A stretch of DNA of 64,000 bases from Chitinophagales bacterium (GTDB lineage: Bacteria; Bacteroidota; Bacteroidia; Chitinophagales; Saprospiraceae). Shown piece by piece: positions 7,504 through 14,919 of this stretch (its first letter is position 1; every line of letters starts with the position of its first letter). A program made the position numbers and the translations under genes. The DNA lies in contig JAAFJY010000013.1 in the NCBI GenBank assembly GCA_013299105.1, forward strand, positions 62,001 to 126,000, given 5' to 3'. The notes under the pieces are model-generated. The model saw only the letters and a program-made list of their open reading frames with translations, had not been told where the DNA came from and searched no databases.

Positions 7504-9057
7504 TTACACTTCCTCCATCACCCAATCCTTGACCTCCTTTTTCACGGTATCAAAACTGATGCCGATTCCGATGATTGTTTTATTGCTCAGGCGGTATTTA
7601 TTTGCGTATTTTTTCTCACGAATCTGGTCCAAACCTACCTGAGCGGGTACGTTTATTTTGAATTCCATGATGTAAATGTGGGAATCTGTTTGCACCACGG
7701 CATCCATGCGGCCATCGGAGGTATGCACCTCGCTATCCAATGAAAATCCAAGGTAGCGAAAGTGCAAGTGCACCAAAGCATGGTAAAAATGCTCAGTCTT
7801 GTCATCCAACAAGGGGCTGGGTATGTCCTTGAGCAAGGAGTTGATGACGGTGATGACTTTGGGAACATCGTTGTTCAAAAAACCCTCTTCGAGCAGTACC
7901 ACAGGTTTCAATGAATCGGCTGGTTTGCGATTCAACAGGCTGCCAATCAAGTAATTGTTCAAGGCTTCTTCGACTTCCCGATTGGGATAGCCTAGGGTGT
8001 AGCGCCCTCGTTCAAGATCCAGTTTTTTGATGGTCAAATAACCCGTTTGAAACATCAGGGATCGGGCATCCAAGTTGTCCAAATCGTAGCTGTCAAACAA
8101 ACTTTCGGGTACTTGTAGGTCCTCCACTTTATAAATGTACTGTTCTTTTAGCACCTGAATCAAAAAACCAGGAGTTCCAGTTTTAAACCAAAAATCGCCA
8201 AATCGCAGGTTGTCAAAAAGCAATAAGATAGAAAAGGGATTGTACAATCGCTCTTTGCCATTCCAACTGTAGCCATTGTACCACACTCGAATTTTTTCAA
8301 GCAGCGCTTCTCGATTTTTAATCCCTGTTTCTGCTTGCAATGCGCCCAGGTGTTCATCAAAATAAGCAACAAGGTCTTGTTGGGTGTATCCTACCAGGTC
8401 ATTGAACTTGTGGTTCAAACTCATTTCTCGCAAGTAATTCAAATCCGAAAACAAACTGACCTGACTAAACTTTGAAACACCTGTGATCAAAAAGAAACGC
8501 ATGGCCGCCTGCACTTCGCTCGATTTCAGGCTGCCGTAGAAGTTTTTCAGGAAATCGCGATTGGCTTTGGCTTGCTCCAATTGGGCCTTGTCGAGATAAT
8601 CGATCAAGGGTTTGTCGTATTCATCAACCAGCAAAACAACTGGAGAGGATTGTTCTGCCAGAGTCAAAATCAATTCGCGTAGTTTGGCCTTGGCAGATGT
8701 AGTGTACAATTGTATTTGATGCCTTTGTGCCTGCTCGTCAAAAAAATCGCATAAAGATTGCTCCAGGCCATCACGACGATAATCCAGTACATTGAATGAC
8801 AAATGAATAACCGGATGTTTTTGCGACCAATCCCAATTGTTTTCAATCCAAAGTCCTTGGAACAATTCTTTTTTGCCCTCAAAAATGCACTGGATGGTGG
8901 ATAAGGTCAATGACTTGCCAAAACGACGAGGGCGAGAAAGGAAATTGTAACGCCCTAGAGTCAATATTTCATGAATCTGCTTTGTCTTATCCACATAAAG
9001 CATGTTCATGCTGCGGATCAACTCAAAATTCTGTTCTCCAACTGGTAATTGCTTCAT
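7504..9057 (-). CDS. AAA family ATPase with C-terminal PD-(D/E)XK nuclease-like domain
   Basis: The 517-residue protein has the AAA-ATPase-like plus PDDEXK_9 architecture common in Bacteroidota. The Walker A-like loop is RPRRFGKSLT (near residue 43) and Walker B is VVLLVDEYD. The C-terminal nuclease-like motif is RMDAVVQTDSHIYIMEFKI, with D and ExK in place. The ATG at 9057 was preferred to a TTG just before it. The family is highly multiplied in these genomes and its function is unknown; a role in mobile-element biology or defence is speculation. A related gene starts at 63005 and a broken one lies at 47783-47968. It is convergent with the Uma2 gene. Confidence 0.88.
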   Translation of the reverse strand: MKQLPVGEQNFELIRSMNMLYVDKTKQIHEILTLGRYNFLSRPRRFGKSLTLSTIQCIFEGKKELFQGLWIENNWDWSQKHPVIHLSFNVLDYRRDGLEQSLCDFFDEQAQRHQIQLYTTSAKAKLRELILTLAEQSSPVVLLVDEYDKPLIDYLDKAQLEQAKANRDFLKNFYGSLKSSEVQAAMRFFLITGVSKFSQVSLFSDLNYLREMSLNHKFNDLVGYTQQDLVAYFDEHLGALQAETGIKNREALLEKIRVWYNGYSWNGKERLYNPFSILLLFDNLRFGDFWFKTGTPGFLIQVLKEQYIYKVEDLQVPESLFDSYDLDNLDARSLMFQTGYLTIKKLDLERGRYTLGYPNREVEEALNNYLIGSLLNRKPADSLKPVVLLEEGFLNNDVPKVITVINSLLKDIPSPLLDDKTEHFYHALVHLHFRYLGFSLDSEVHTSDGRMDAVVQTDSHIYIMEFKINVPAQVGLDQIREKKYANKYRLSNKTIIGIGISFDTVKKEVKDWVMEEV

Positions 9058-9223
9058 CAAAAATTAACTTGGGCTAAAGATAGGGCTTTTTTGATCAATT
9101 TCCACACCTCACTCGGTCTTGCGCAAGCCGAGCGTTTTGAAATTTAGCTGGCCATTTGCTTTTCCAAGCTGAATGGTCGTGCGGTTGGTATCTTGATTTT
9201 GCCACTGTTGATTTGTGGGCCTT

Positions 9224-9386
9224 AGAGTGTGTTTAAATATTGGAGGTTTAGTCAGAAAACGAGGCGAATTTTGACTAAACGAGGCAGGAAAAGCGGAGTT
9301 ATGCAGCGCATAATGAGCATTTTCCTAACGAAGGTTAGGCGAAATTGGGCCGTTTTATGGCAAACAAAAAATTTTAAACATACTCT
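9224..9386 (+). repeat. 163-bp multi-hairpin repeat, copy 2
   Basis: This copy starts AGAGTGTGTTTAAATATTGG and ends AAACATACTCT, so its ends are inverted repeats. Inside are three nested hairpins: GTTTAGTCA...TGACTAAAC, TTATGCAGCGCATAA and CCTAACGAAGGTTAGG. It is the inverted counterpart of 1234-1396 and lies just upstream of the damaged xisH. Confidence 0.8.
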
Positions 9387-9462
9387 TGAACATAAAAATT
9401 ACAGCATCCCGCAATCAAAAAAATGCTTAATTTTGTTTGACAAAAAAGGGAGAAGGGCTAGC

Positions 9463-9603
9463 AGGGATTTGTTTCATGATACAGTTCGGAACGCCTTAGA
9501 AAAAGAAGGATGGGTGATTACCGACGATCCACTTGGCTTCAAAATTGGCGAAGTTGATTATTTTGATTCTAAACAACAAGAACATTTACAATGGATAAAA
9601 TAA
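9463..9603 (+). pseudogene. xisH: xisH remnant with a large internal deletion
   Basis: The reading frame starts with the characteristic XisH N-terminus (RDLFHDTVRNALEKEGW, then VITDDPLGFKIG) but lacks an in-frame ATG at the expected place. After EVD it jumps to a sequence resembling the C-terminal end of the family (FDSKQQEHLQWIK), so only about 46 codons of a normal length of about 138 remain. The middle, which holds the PD-(D/E)XK-like core of XisH, is missing. The stop codon at 9601-9603 overlaps the start of xisI, as in intact xisH-xisI pairs. The loss of the core and start argues for a pseudogene; the repeat at 9224-9386 directly upstream may be connected with the damage. Confidence 0.75.
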
Positions 9604-9932
9604 AAAAATACCAAGATGCAATCCTGCACATCCTGGAAAATTATGCTGCTGTTCCATTTGCCAATACGCCAACGGTCGAAAAGCAAATTATTGCCGATAA
9701 AGAGCGCAATCGCTTTATGGTGGTAGGCTTTGGTTGGGAAAACAATGACCATCTTTCTTACACTACCTTTCTGCACTTTGCCATCATCAACGACAAAGTA
9801 TGGGTACAGCAAAATTGGACTGAAATTCCAGTCGGCAAGCGTTTGATGGAACAAGGCGTTCCTCAAACCGACATTGTGCTTGGTTTTGTACCTGAATATG
9901 CGCGTGGCGAAACCGAATACGCCGTAGCTTAA
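9591..9932 (+). CDS. xisI: XisI family protein (fdxN element excision controlling factor-like)
   Basis: This intact 113-residue protein has the typical XisI start (MDKIKKYQDAILHILENYA), the central segment FMVVGFGWEN and the ending IVLGFVPEYAR. XisI and XisH were named from heterocyst DNA rearrangement in cyanobacteria; in other bacteria they occur as a pair of unknown role. The ATG overlaps the 3' end of the xisH remnant by 13 bp, so it was part of a two-gene operon. Because xisH is broken, this xisI may be without its partner. It is convergent with the oxidoreductase gene, 9 bp away. Confidence 0.9.
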   Translation: MDKIKKYQDAILHILENYAAVPFANTPTVEKQIIADKERNRFMVVGFGWENNDHLSYTTFLHFAIINDKVWVQQNWTEIPVGKRLMEQGVPQTDIVLGFVPEYARGETEYAVA

Positions 9933-9941
9933 AAGCTCAAC

Positions 9942-12353
9942 TCACTCCGCCTTCCTCAAAATCACCACTACCGACTTAGAGATCGGCGTTTTGCTCTCCC
10001 TGGCCACGTGGTTGTAGGGGATTACCACATTCGCTTCGGGGAAATAGGTGGCCAAACACTGCCTTGGGATATCATAAGGCAAGACCATGAACTGCCGCGC
10101 CACCCGCTCCTGTTGGTCGTAATTGCTCACGATGTCTACAATTTGCTGGGGGTAAAAGCCCGCTTCTTCCAGGTCCTTGGGGTGCATCAATACCACCCGC
10201 CGCTCGTTGTAAATGCCGCGATAGCGGTCGTCCATCCCATAAATGGTGGTATTGAACTGGTCGTGGGTACGGATGGTCATCATCAAAAATTCGCCAGGTC
10301 TCAGCTCCTTTTTCGGCAGCTTGGTGATGGTAAAATGTGCTTTTTTATCCTTGGTGGCAAACTCTTGTTGGCGGTTGGGATTGGGCAGGTAAAAACCGCC
10401 TGGTTCGCGCACCCTTTCGTTGTAGTTTTCAAAGCCTGGGATCACTTTTTCGATCAGCGCCCGGATATTGTCATAGTTGGAAATGAGTTGGGCCCAATCC
10501 AGGTCGGTCTTTTTGCCCAAAGTAGCTTTGGCCAACCCTGCCACAATCGCGGGTTCGCTCAATAGCTCATCCGAGCAAGGGCGTAGGCTGCCTTTCGACA
10601 TTTGCACTACTCCCATCGAGTTTTCGGTGCTCACAAGCTGCTCTCCGCTGTCTTGCCAATCTTGATCGGTACGGCCCAAACAAGGCAGGATCAAAGCGGT
10701 TTGGCCGTGTACCAGGTGACTGCGGTTGAGTTTGGTAGAAACCTGTACCGTGAGGCGGCATTTGCGCAGGGCCTTCGCCGTCACTTCGGTATCGGGGGTA
10801 GCCGAGAGGAAATTGCCGCCCAGGCCCAAAAACACCTTAGCCTGCCCGAAGTACATGGCCTCAATGGCCTCGACGGTCGAGAAGCCAGGTTTGCGAGGGG
10901 CTTTGAAGCCAAAAACCTCGTCCAGCTTATCCAAAAACTCCGATTTGGGCTCTTCCCAGATGCCCATCGTGCGATCACCTTGCACGTTACTGTGCCCGCG
11001 AACGGGGCAGGTACCCGCGCCGGGGCGACCAATGCTGCCCTTGAGTAGGAGCAGGTTCACCACCTCGCGGATGTTGTCCACCGCGTTTTCGTGCTGGGTG
11101 AGGCCCATCGCCCAACAGGCGATGATGTTGTTGGCCTTTTTGACCAGTTGCGCGGCCTTTTTTATTTCGGCACGCTTCAGGCCCGTACCACCCTGCAAGT
11201 CATTGAAGTCGTGCTTGAGCAGGTCTTTTACAAAGTTGACATAGCCCGAGGTTTTGTCCATGATAAAATCCATGTCAAAAACCCCGCCCATTTCCAGTTT
11301 TTCTTCGTGCAAAAGCAGGGCCATGATGGCCTTCAGCAGATGTACATCACCATTGATCCGGACTTGCAGGTACAAATCAGCCAGTTTGGTGCCCCCCTTT
11401 AGCATTTTGCCCATGCGCTGGGGATTCACAAAATGGAGCAGACCCGCTTCTTTGAGGGGGTTGATGACCAAAATTTTGCCCCCGCGCTCCTTGCAGCGCT
11501 CCAGGGCGGTGAGCATTCTGGGGTGATTGGTGCCAGGGTTTTGGCCCAGGATGATCACCAGATCGGCGTGGTCAAAATCTTCCAAAGTGACCGAACCCTT
11601 GCCCATGCCCAAGGTCGTACCCAGGGCTTTTCCCGATGATTCATGGCACATGTTGGAGCAATCGGGCAGGTTATTGGTGCCAAAGAGGCGCACGAAGAGT
11701 TGGTACAAAAACGCAGCCTCATTGCTGGTGCGACCAGAGGTATAAAAAACAGCCTCATCGGGCGAAGCCAGGCTGTTCAATTCCTGCCCAATGAGTTGGA
11801 AAGCTTCCTCCCAGACGATGGGCTTGTAGTGCGTGGTACCAGGCCGCAATACCATCGGCTGGGCCAAGCGACCTTGTTTGCCCAATTCAAAATCCGAGAG
11901 TTGTTGTAATTCCACCACGCTGTTCAAGGCGAAAAAATCGGCACCGATGCTTTTTTTCTGAGCCTCTTCGGCGATGGCCTTGATGCCGTTTTCGCAGTAT
12001 TCGCCTAATTTGGAGCGCTCATCGTCGGGGTCGGGCCACGCACAACCAGGGCAATCGATGCCCCCTTTCTGGTTGAGTTTGAACATGGTTTTGCTCGTAT
12101 TTGACAGGCCCATGTACTTGCGGGCGTGTTTGATTGAGCTGCGCACGGCGGGCATGCCCCCAGCTTTTTGCTTGGGTTTGCGTACTTTGAGCTTATTGAA
12201 GGTGTAAGGTGGTTGCGCTCCCGTGTTCTCGGTCGAAGTTACGACAATGATTTCTTCGCTTTTGGCTTCAACCAAAGCAGGTTTTGCGATTGTCTTTTCG
12301 GCCTTCTCCTTTTGCTCAATTTTACTTTTTGGCGTGCGCGTTTTGCCTTTCAT
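9942..12353 (-). CDS. FdhF/YdeP family molybdopterin oxidoreductase
   Basis: The 803-residue protein carries the YdeP-type signature GIDCPGCAWPDPDD...CENGIKA near residues 98-123, the conserved NMCHESSGKALG segment, ILGQNPGTNHPRM, and the C-terminal molybdopterin-dinucleotide binding domain (MMTIRTHDQFNTTIYG). Compared with classical formate dehydrogenases, the family lacks the usual N-terminal 4Fe-4S motif. The first 65 residues are an unusual Lys/Glu-rich, low-complexity extension with no signal peptide or twin-arginine motif, so a cytoplasmic enzyme is expected. The substrate is unknown; formate-dehydrogenase-like activity is only a family label. It follows modA on the same strand with 92 bp between, which fits a need for molybdenum. 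Confidence 0.92.
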   Translation of the reverse strand: MKGKTRTPKSKIEQKEKAEKTIAKPALVEAKSEEIIVVTSTENTGAQPPYTFNKLKVRKPKQKAGGMPAVRSSIKHARKYMGLSNTSKTMFKLNQKGGIDCPGCAWPDPDDERSKLGEYCENGIKAIAEEAQKKSIGADFFALNSVVELQQLSDFELGKQGRLAQPMVLRPGTTHYKPIVWEEAFQLIGQELNSLASPDEAVFYTSGRTSNEAAFLYQLFVRLFGTNNLPDCSNMCHESSGKALGTTLGMGKGSVTLEDFDHADLVIILGQNPGTNHPRMLTALERCKERGGKILVINPLKEAGLLHFVNPQRMGKMLKGGTKLADLYLQVRINGDVHLLKAIMALLLHEEKLEMGGVFDMDFIMDKTSGYVNFVKDLLKHDFNDLQGGTGLKRAEIKKAAQLVKKANNIIACWAMGLTQHENAVDNIREVVNLLLLKGSIGRPGAGTCPVRGHSNVQGDRTMGIWEEPKSEFLDKLDEVFGFKAPRKPGFSTVEAIEAMYFGQAKVFLGLGGNFLSATPDTEVTAKALRKCRLTVQVSTKLNRSHLVHGQTALILPCLGRTDQDWQDSGEQLVSTENSMGVVQMSKGSLRPCSDELLSEPAIVAGLAKATLGKKTDLDWAQLISNYDNIRALIEKVIPGFENYNERVREPGGFYLPNPNRQQEFATKDKKAHFTITKLPKKELRPGEFLMMTIRTHDQFNTTIYGMDDRYRGIYNERRVVLMHPKDLEEAGFYPQQIVDIVSNYDQQERVARQFMVLPYDIPRQCLATYFPEANVVIPYNHVARESKTPISKSVVVILRKAE

Positions 12354-12445
12354 GTTCCTGTGCTAAGGGGAGTACGAACTCCCAACCTTTCGATGCGATT
12401 TCACGCTTTTCAGCGCGGGGCAAAAGTACACCTTTTCTGGGGTTT

Positions 12446-13216
12446 TCAAGGTTTGGCATAGCCATATCTTGCCCAAATTTCCTGTGCTTTTGCTGAAAGT
12501 AGAAAAGCAACAAAATTTTTACTTATTGTGGGCACTTGGGTTTTGCCATATTTGGTCACTACCGCCGCTTGTCGGATGGGGGGATAGCCGCCAGACAAGT
12601 CGATCCAATGCCCTTTGCCTTTCATAGCGGGGGCCATTACGCTCGATTTTGCGGTAATGCCCGCATCACAAGCCCCAGAAAGGATATATTGATTGGTTTG
12701 GGCAATGCTTTCGCCCTGCACCAGTTTAGGTTGGAGCAGCTTGTTCAATTTTTTGTTCTTGAGAAATACCATTGCCGCCCGGCCATAGGGTGCAGTCAGC
12801 GGATTGGCGATGGCCAATTTTTTCAAATCTGCGCTTTTCAAAAAATCAGTACTGAGTTCCGCCTTGTTTTTGACTTTGGTAGACCACAAAACCAGGCTTC
12901 CAAGGGCGTATACTTGTGGCTTCCCGCCGCTTTTTCCCATTTTTGCCAAGGTATCCGGATAAGCGGTATCCGCAGAAATGAATACATGGAATGGCGCGCC
13001 AGCAGCGATTTGGGTTGTCAACTTACCAGAAGACCCAATGTTGAGTTCTAATTTGACCCCTGCTTCTTTTTCAAACAAAGGCACGATTTCCTCCAGGGCA
13101 AATTGCACATTGGCGGCGGCGGCAACTCTCAATATGGTTTTTTGTTGGCCCTGAGCTGTTGTGTACAGGCAAGTAAAAACTAAAAGTAGCAAGAAGCGAA
13201 AGAACTGGTTGAGCAT
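12446..13216 (-). CDS. modA: Molybdate ABC transporter substrate-binding protein
   Basis: The protein has 256 residues, the normal ModA length. A signal peptide covers about residues 1-23 (FFRFLLLLVFTCLYTTAQG). The family motifs are AAAANVQFALEEI, LNIGSSGKLTTQIAAGAPF, VFISAD, ANPLTAPYGRAA and GACDAGITAKSS. It binds molybdate or tungstate outside the inner membrane and delivers it to ModBC. No modB or modC lies in the window; the next gene downstream is the molybdopterin oxidoreductase. The gene is therefore either an orphan binding protein or uses a permease encoded elsewhere. Confidence 0.93.
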   Translation of the reverse strand: MLNQFFRFLLLLVFTCLYTTAQGQQKTILRVAAAANVQFALEEIVPLFEKEAGVKLELNIGSSGKLTTQIAAGAPFHVFISADTAYPDTLAKMGKSGGKPQVYALGSLVLWSTKVKNKAELSTDFLKSADLKKLAIANPLTAPYGRAAMVFLKNKKLNKLLQPKLVQGESIAQTNQYILSGACDAGITAKSSVMAPAMKGKGHWIDLSGGYPPIRQAAVVTKYGKTQVPTISKNFVAFLLSAKAQEIWARYGYAKP

Positions 13217-13423
13217 AAGAATGATTTATTCCATTGGTTTATGACAAATGTTCACCTCAAAGGTCTCAAAAAACAGACATTTTGACATTAGATTTCCATC
13301 AAAAATGCCAAAATGGCACTTTGGGCTGTTGTAAACCTACCTCACTGGCACAAAAATTCTCTTGGCATTTACTTTGCTAATGTTGGGATCGTACAACATT
13401 ATCAAACCAAAACAAAAATAACC

Positions 13424-13870
13424 ATGAAAGTCTTAGCAGTAAAACCTCAAGCGGCTTATTTGCCAACTACGCCATTCGAGCAATTGATCAAAACTGTTTG
13501 GGGCAATGACTTAGGTTTCGGCCCTTTCCGTGATCACGTTGAAGTCCGCCCGGCGGTCAACATCGTAGAAACTGAAAACAATTTTCGCCTGGAAGTTGCC
13601 GCTCCAGGTTTGGGCAAAGAAGACTTCAAAGTGGAACTCGAACAAAACCGCTTGACGATCTCCGCCGAAAAACAAAGCGAAAAAGTGGAAGGTGAAAACC
13701 TAAGAATGCGTGAATTTGCTTACAACAGCTTCAAACGCAGTTTCACGCTGCCTAAAACGGTAGATGGCGAACGCATTGAGGCCAAATACGAGCAAGGCGT
13801 ATTGAGCTTGGTGCTGCCTAAAAAAGAAGAGGCCCTACCAAAACCAGCTCGCACGATTGAGATCGGCTAA
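13424..13870 (+). CDS. Hsp20/alpha-crystallin family small heat shock protein
   Basis: This 148-residue chaperone has a short N-terminal arm, an alpha-crystallin domain from about residue 40 (RPAVNIVETENNFRLEVAAP) to residue 130, and the signature GVLSLVLPKKE. It binds unfolded proteins and prevents aggregation without ATP. The ATG at 13424 was chosen because the sequence before it is AT-rich leader. It is transcribed divergently from modA; the 207 bp between them hold both promoters. No other chaperone gene is adjacent, so it is probably monocistronic. Confidence 0.93.
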   Translation: MKVLAVKPQAAYLPTTPFEQLIKTVWGNDLGFGPFRDHVEVRPAVNIVETENNFRLEVAAPGLGKEDFKVELEQNRLTISAEKQSEKVEGENLRMREFAYNSFKRSFTLPKTVDGERIEAKYEQGVLSLVLPKKEEALPKPARTIEIG

Positions 13871-14119
13871 TCACAAGTAAAGCTAAACCCCAATAAATTT
13901 TTTTCAAGTCAGTCAGGTAGGCATTCTCCGTCATGCATCCGACCAAAGCAGTGAATGCAAGGGAAAATGTAATTTTTTTGAGCTTGTACGTTATGTATAA
14001 TGTGGGGAGTCAAAAGTCTATCGCCACAGACTCAAGCTTTTAAAAAAGCAAAGCAAATTTGCAACCAAATAATCTTGTGTTTGTTTTTATTTTTTACAGC
14101 GCCGTGTTGTTAAATGTTA

Positions 14120-14127
14120 TATCTTTA
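14120..14127 (+). promoter_or_regulatory. Candidate -7 promoter box for the putative RNA
   Basis: TATCTTTA matches the Bacteroidota consensus TAnnTTTG at seven of eight positions. No good TTTG lies at the expected -33 distance, so support is moderate. Transcription would start near 14133. Confidence 0.4.
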
Positions 14128-14132
14128 CAGCA

Positions 14133-14347
14133 AGTGCAATCACAAAGCCTACAAATGCAGGATTTACGACAAAAATGTGCTTTGAAGCGTTTGTACATTA
14201 AACCATTTGTCTAGTTATCGGTTATATGTGTACAACATTCTCTACAAAAGAAGTGCAAACTTCACCTCAGTTGAAAAGAATTTTTTAGGTTAGTTAATAG
14301 GGTTTTAGGTGTTTTTTGGGGCCGACACATAGTCGGCCTTTTTTGTT
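14133..14347 (+). ncRNA. Putative structured non-coding RNA of about 215 nt
   Basis: No open frame is found here, yet the stretch lies between a promoter-like box and a strong intrinsic terminator. It contains a 9-bp stem with one G-T wobble (TACAAATGC at 14150-14158 with GCGTTTGTA at 14187-14195) and a perfect 5-bp hairpin closed by a GCAA tetraloop (14250-14263). It does not show the conserved parts of tmRNA, SRP RNA or RNase P RNA, and its ends do not pair as in 6S RNA. The 5' end is an estimate. It could also be the leader of something lost. Confidence 0.45.
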
Positions 14348-14349
14348 TT
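14320..14349 (+). terminator. Intrinsic terminator of the putative RNA
   Basis: A 7-bp stem (GGCCGAC / GTCGGCC) with a 5-nt loop is followed by TTTTTTGTTTTT. No coding sequence lies within 440 bp upstream, which is the main argument that a non-coding transcript ends here. Confidence 0.8.
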
Positions 14350-14372
14350 TAGCAAACACGTTCAATAATAAA

Positions 14373-14506
14373 GTATCTGAGCTAAAATAAGGTAAACAAC
14401 TTTGCTTCTAAGGTTTAGCAAAAAAGAACACAACTTCCTTTCATCCAGTCGTTTATCTTTTTTCACTAAACCCAAAATCGTTTAACCTATTTTTTACGCT
14501 CCTAAA
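14373..14506 (-). repeat. TA-flanked 134-bp hairpin element, copy 4 (reverse, most diverged)
   Basis: The reverse complement reads AGGAGCGTAAAAAATAGG... and ends ...CCTTATTTTAGCTCAGA, flanked by TA on both sides. Compared with the other copies, GGTGGAC has become GGTTAAAC in one arm and GGTAAAC in the other. The hairpin is therefore kept although the sequence changed. From here to 14919 nothing else is recognised. Confidence 0.8.
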
Positions 14507-14919
14507 GGGAAAAAACAGAAAGCACAAGTGTGGATTGGAACCTCTGGTAGTTTTAGGTGCTTTCTGACGGATTTGAAGTGCAGTAGCTGGGCTGAACCAA
14601 TGTTAGGTACGCTGTTTTTAGATGGTCCAGTAAAATAAGGCATTTCCATTCAGTTTACCAAGAAAAAAGGGCATTTGTTTTGATGTTAAGGAATAATTTT
14701 TTTGAGCTATTTTGTAAAAAATTTAACAAAGTCAAGTCTTGGTTAAGATGTCTTGCCAGGAATTCATCGCTGAGTTGCGAATTCAAAATCTTATCTGAAG
14801 CTTTTTATAGCATCTAGGAAACCGGGCTAAATCATTTATTTTAGCTCAAATACTAAAAAATCACCAAGGTTCACGCTCAAGCCGGAGGATTTGTTAGTTT
14901 TGAAGACAAAGCCACCAAC

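Noticed and set aside
9229-9603. A single 124-codon gene
   Set aside because: Its first 50 codons are the 163-bp multi-hairpin repeat; only the last part is homologous to XisH, so it is listed as a remnant.
13217-13423. Molybdenum-cofactor riboswitch ahead of modA
   Set aside because: No stable conserved stem could be found in the short leader; ordinary divergent promoter region is enough.
14133-14347. Known RNA such as 6S RNA, tmRNA, SRP RNA or RNase P RNA
   Set aside because: None of their conserved motifs is present and the ends do not pair in a 6S-like rod.
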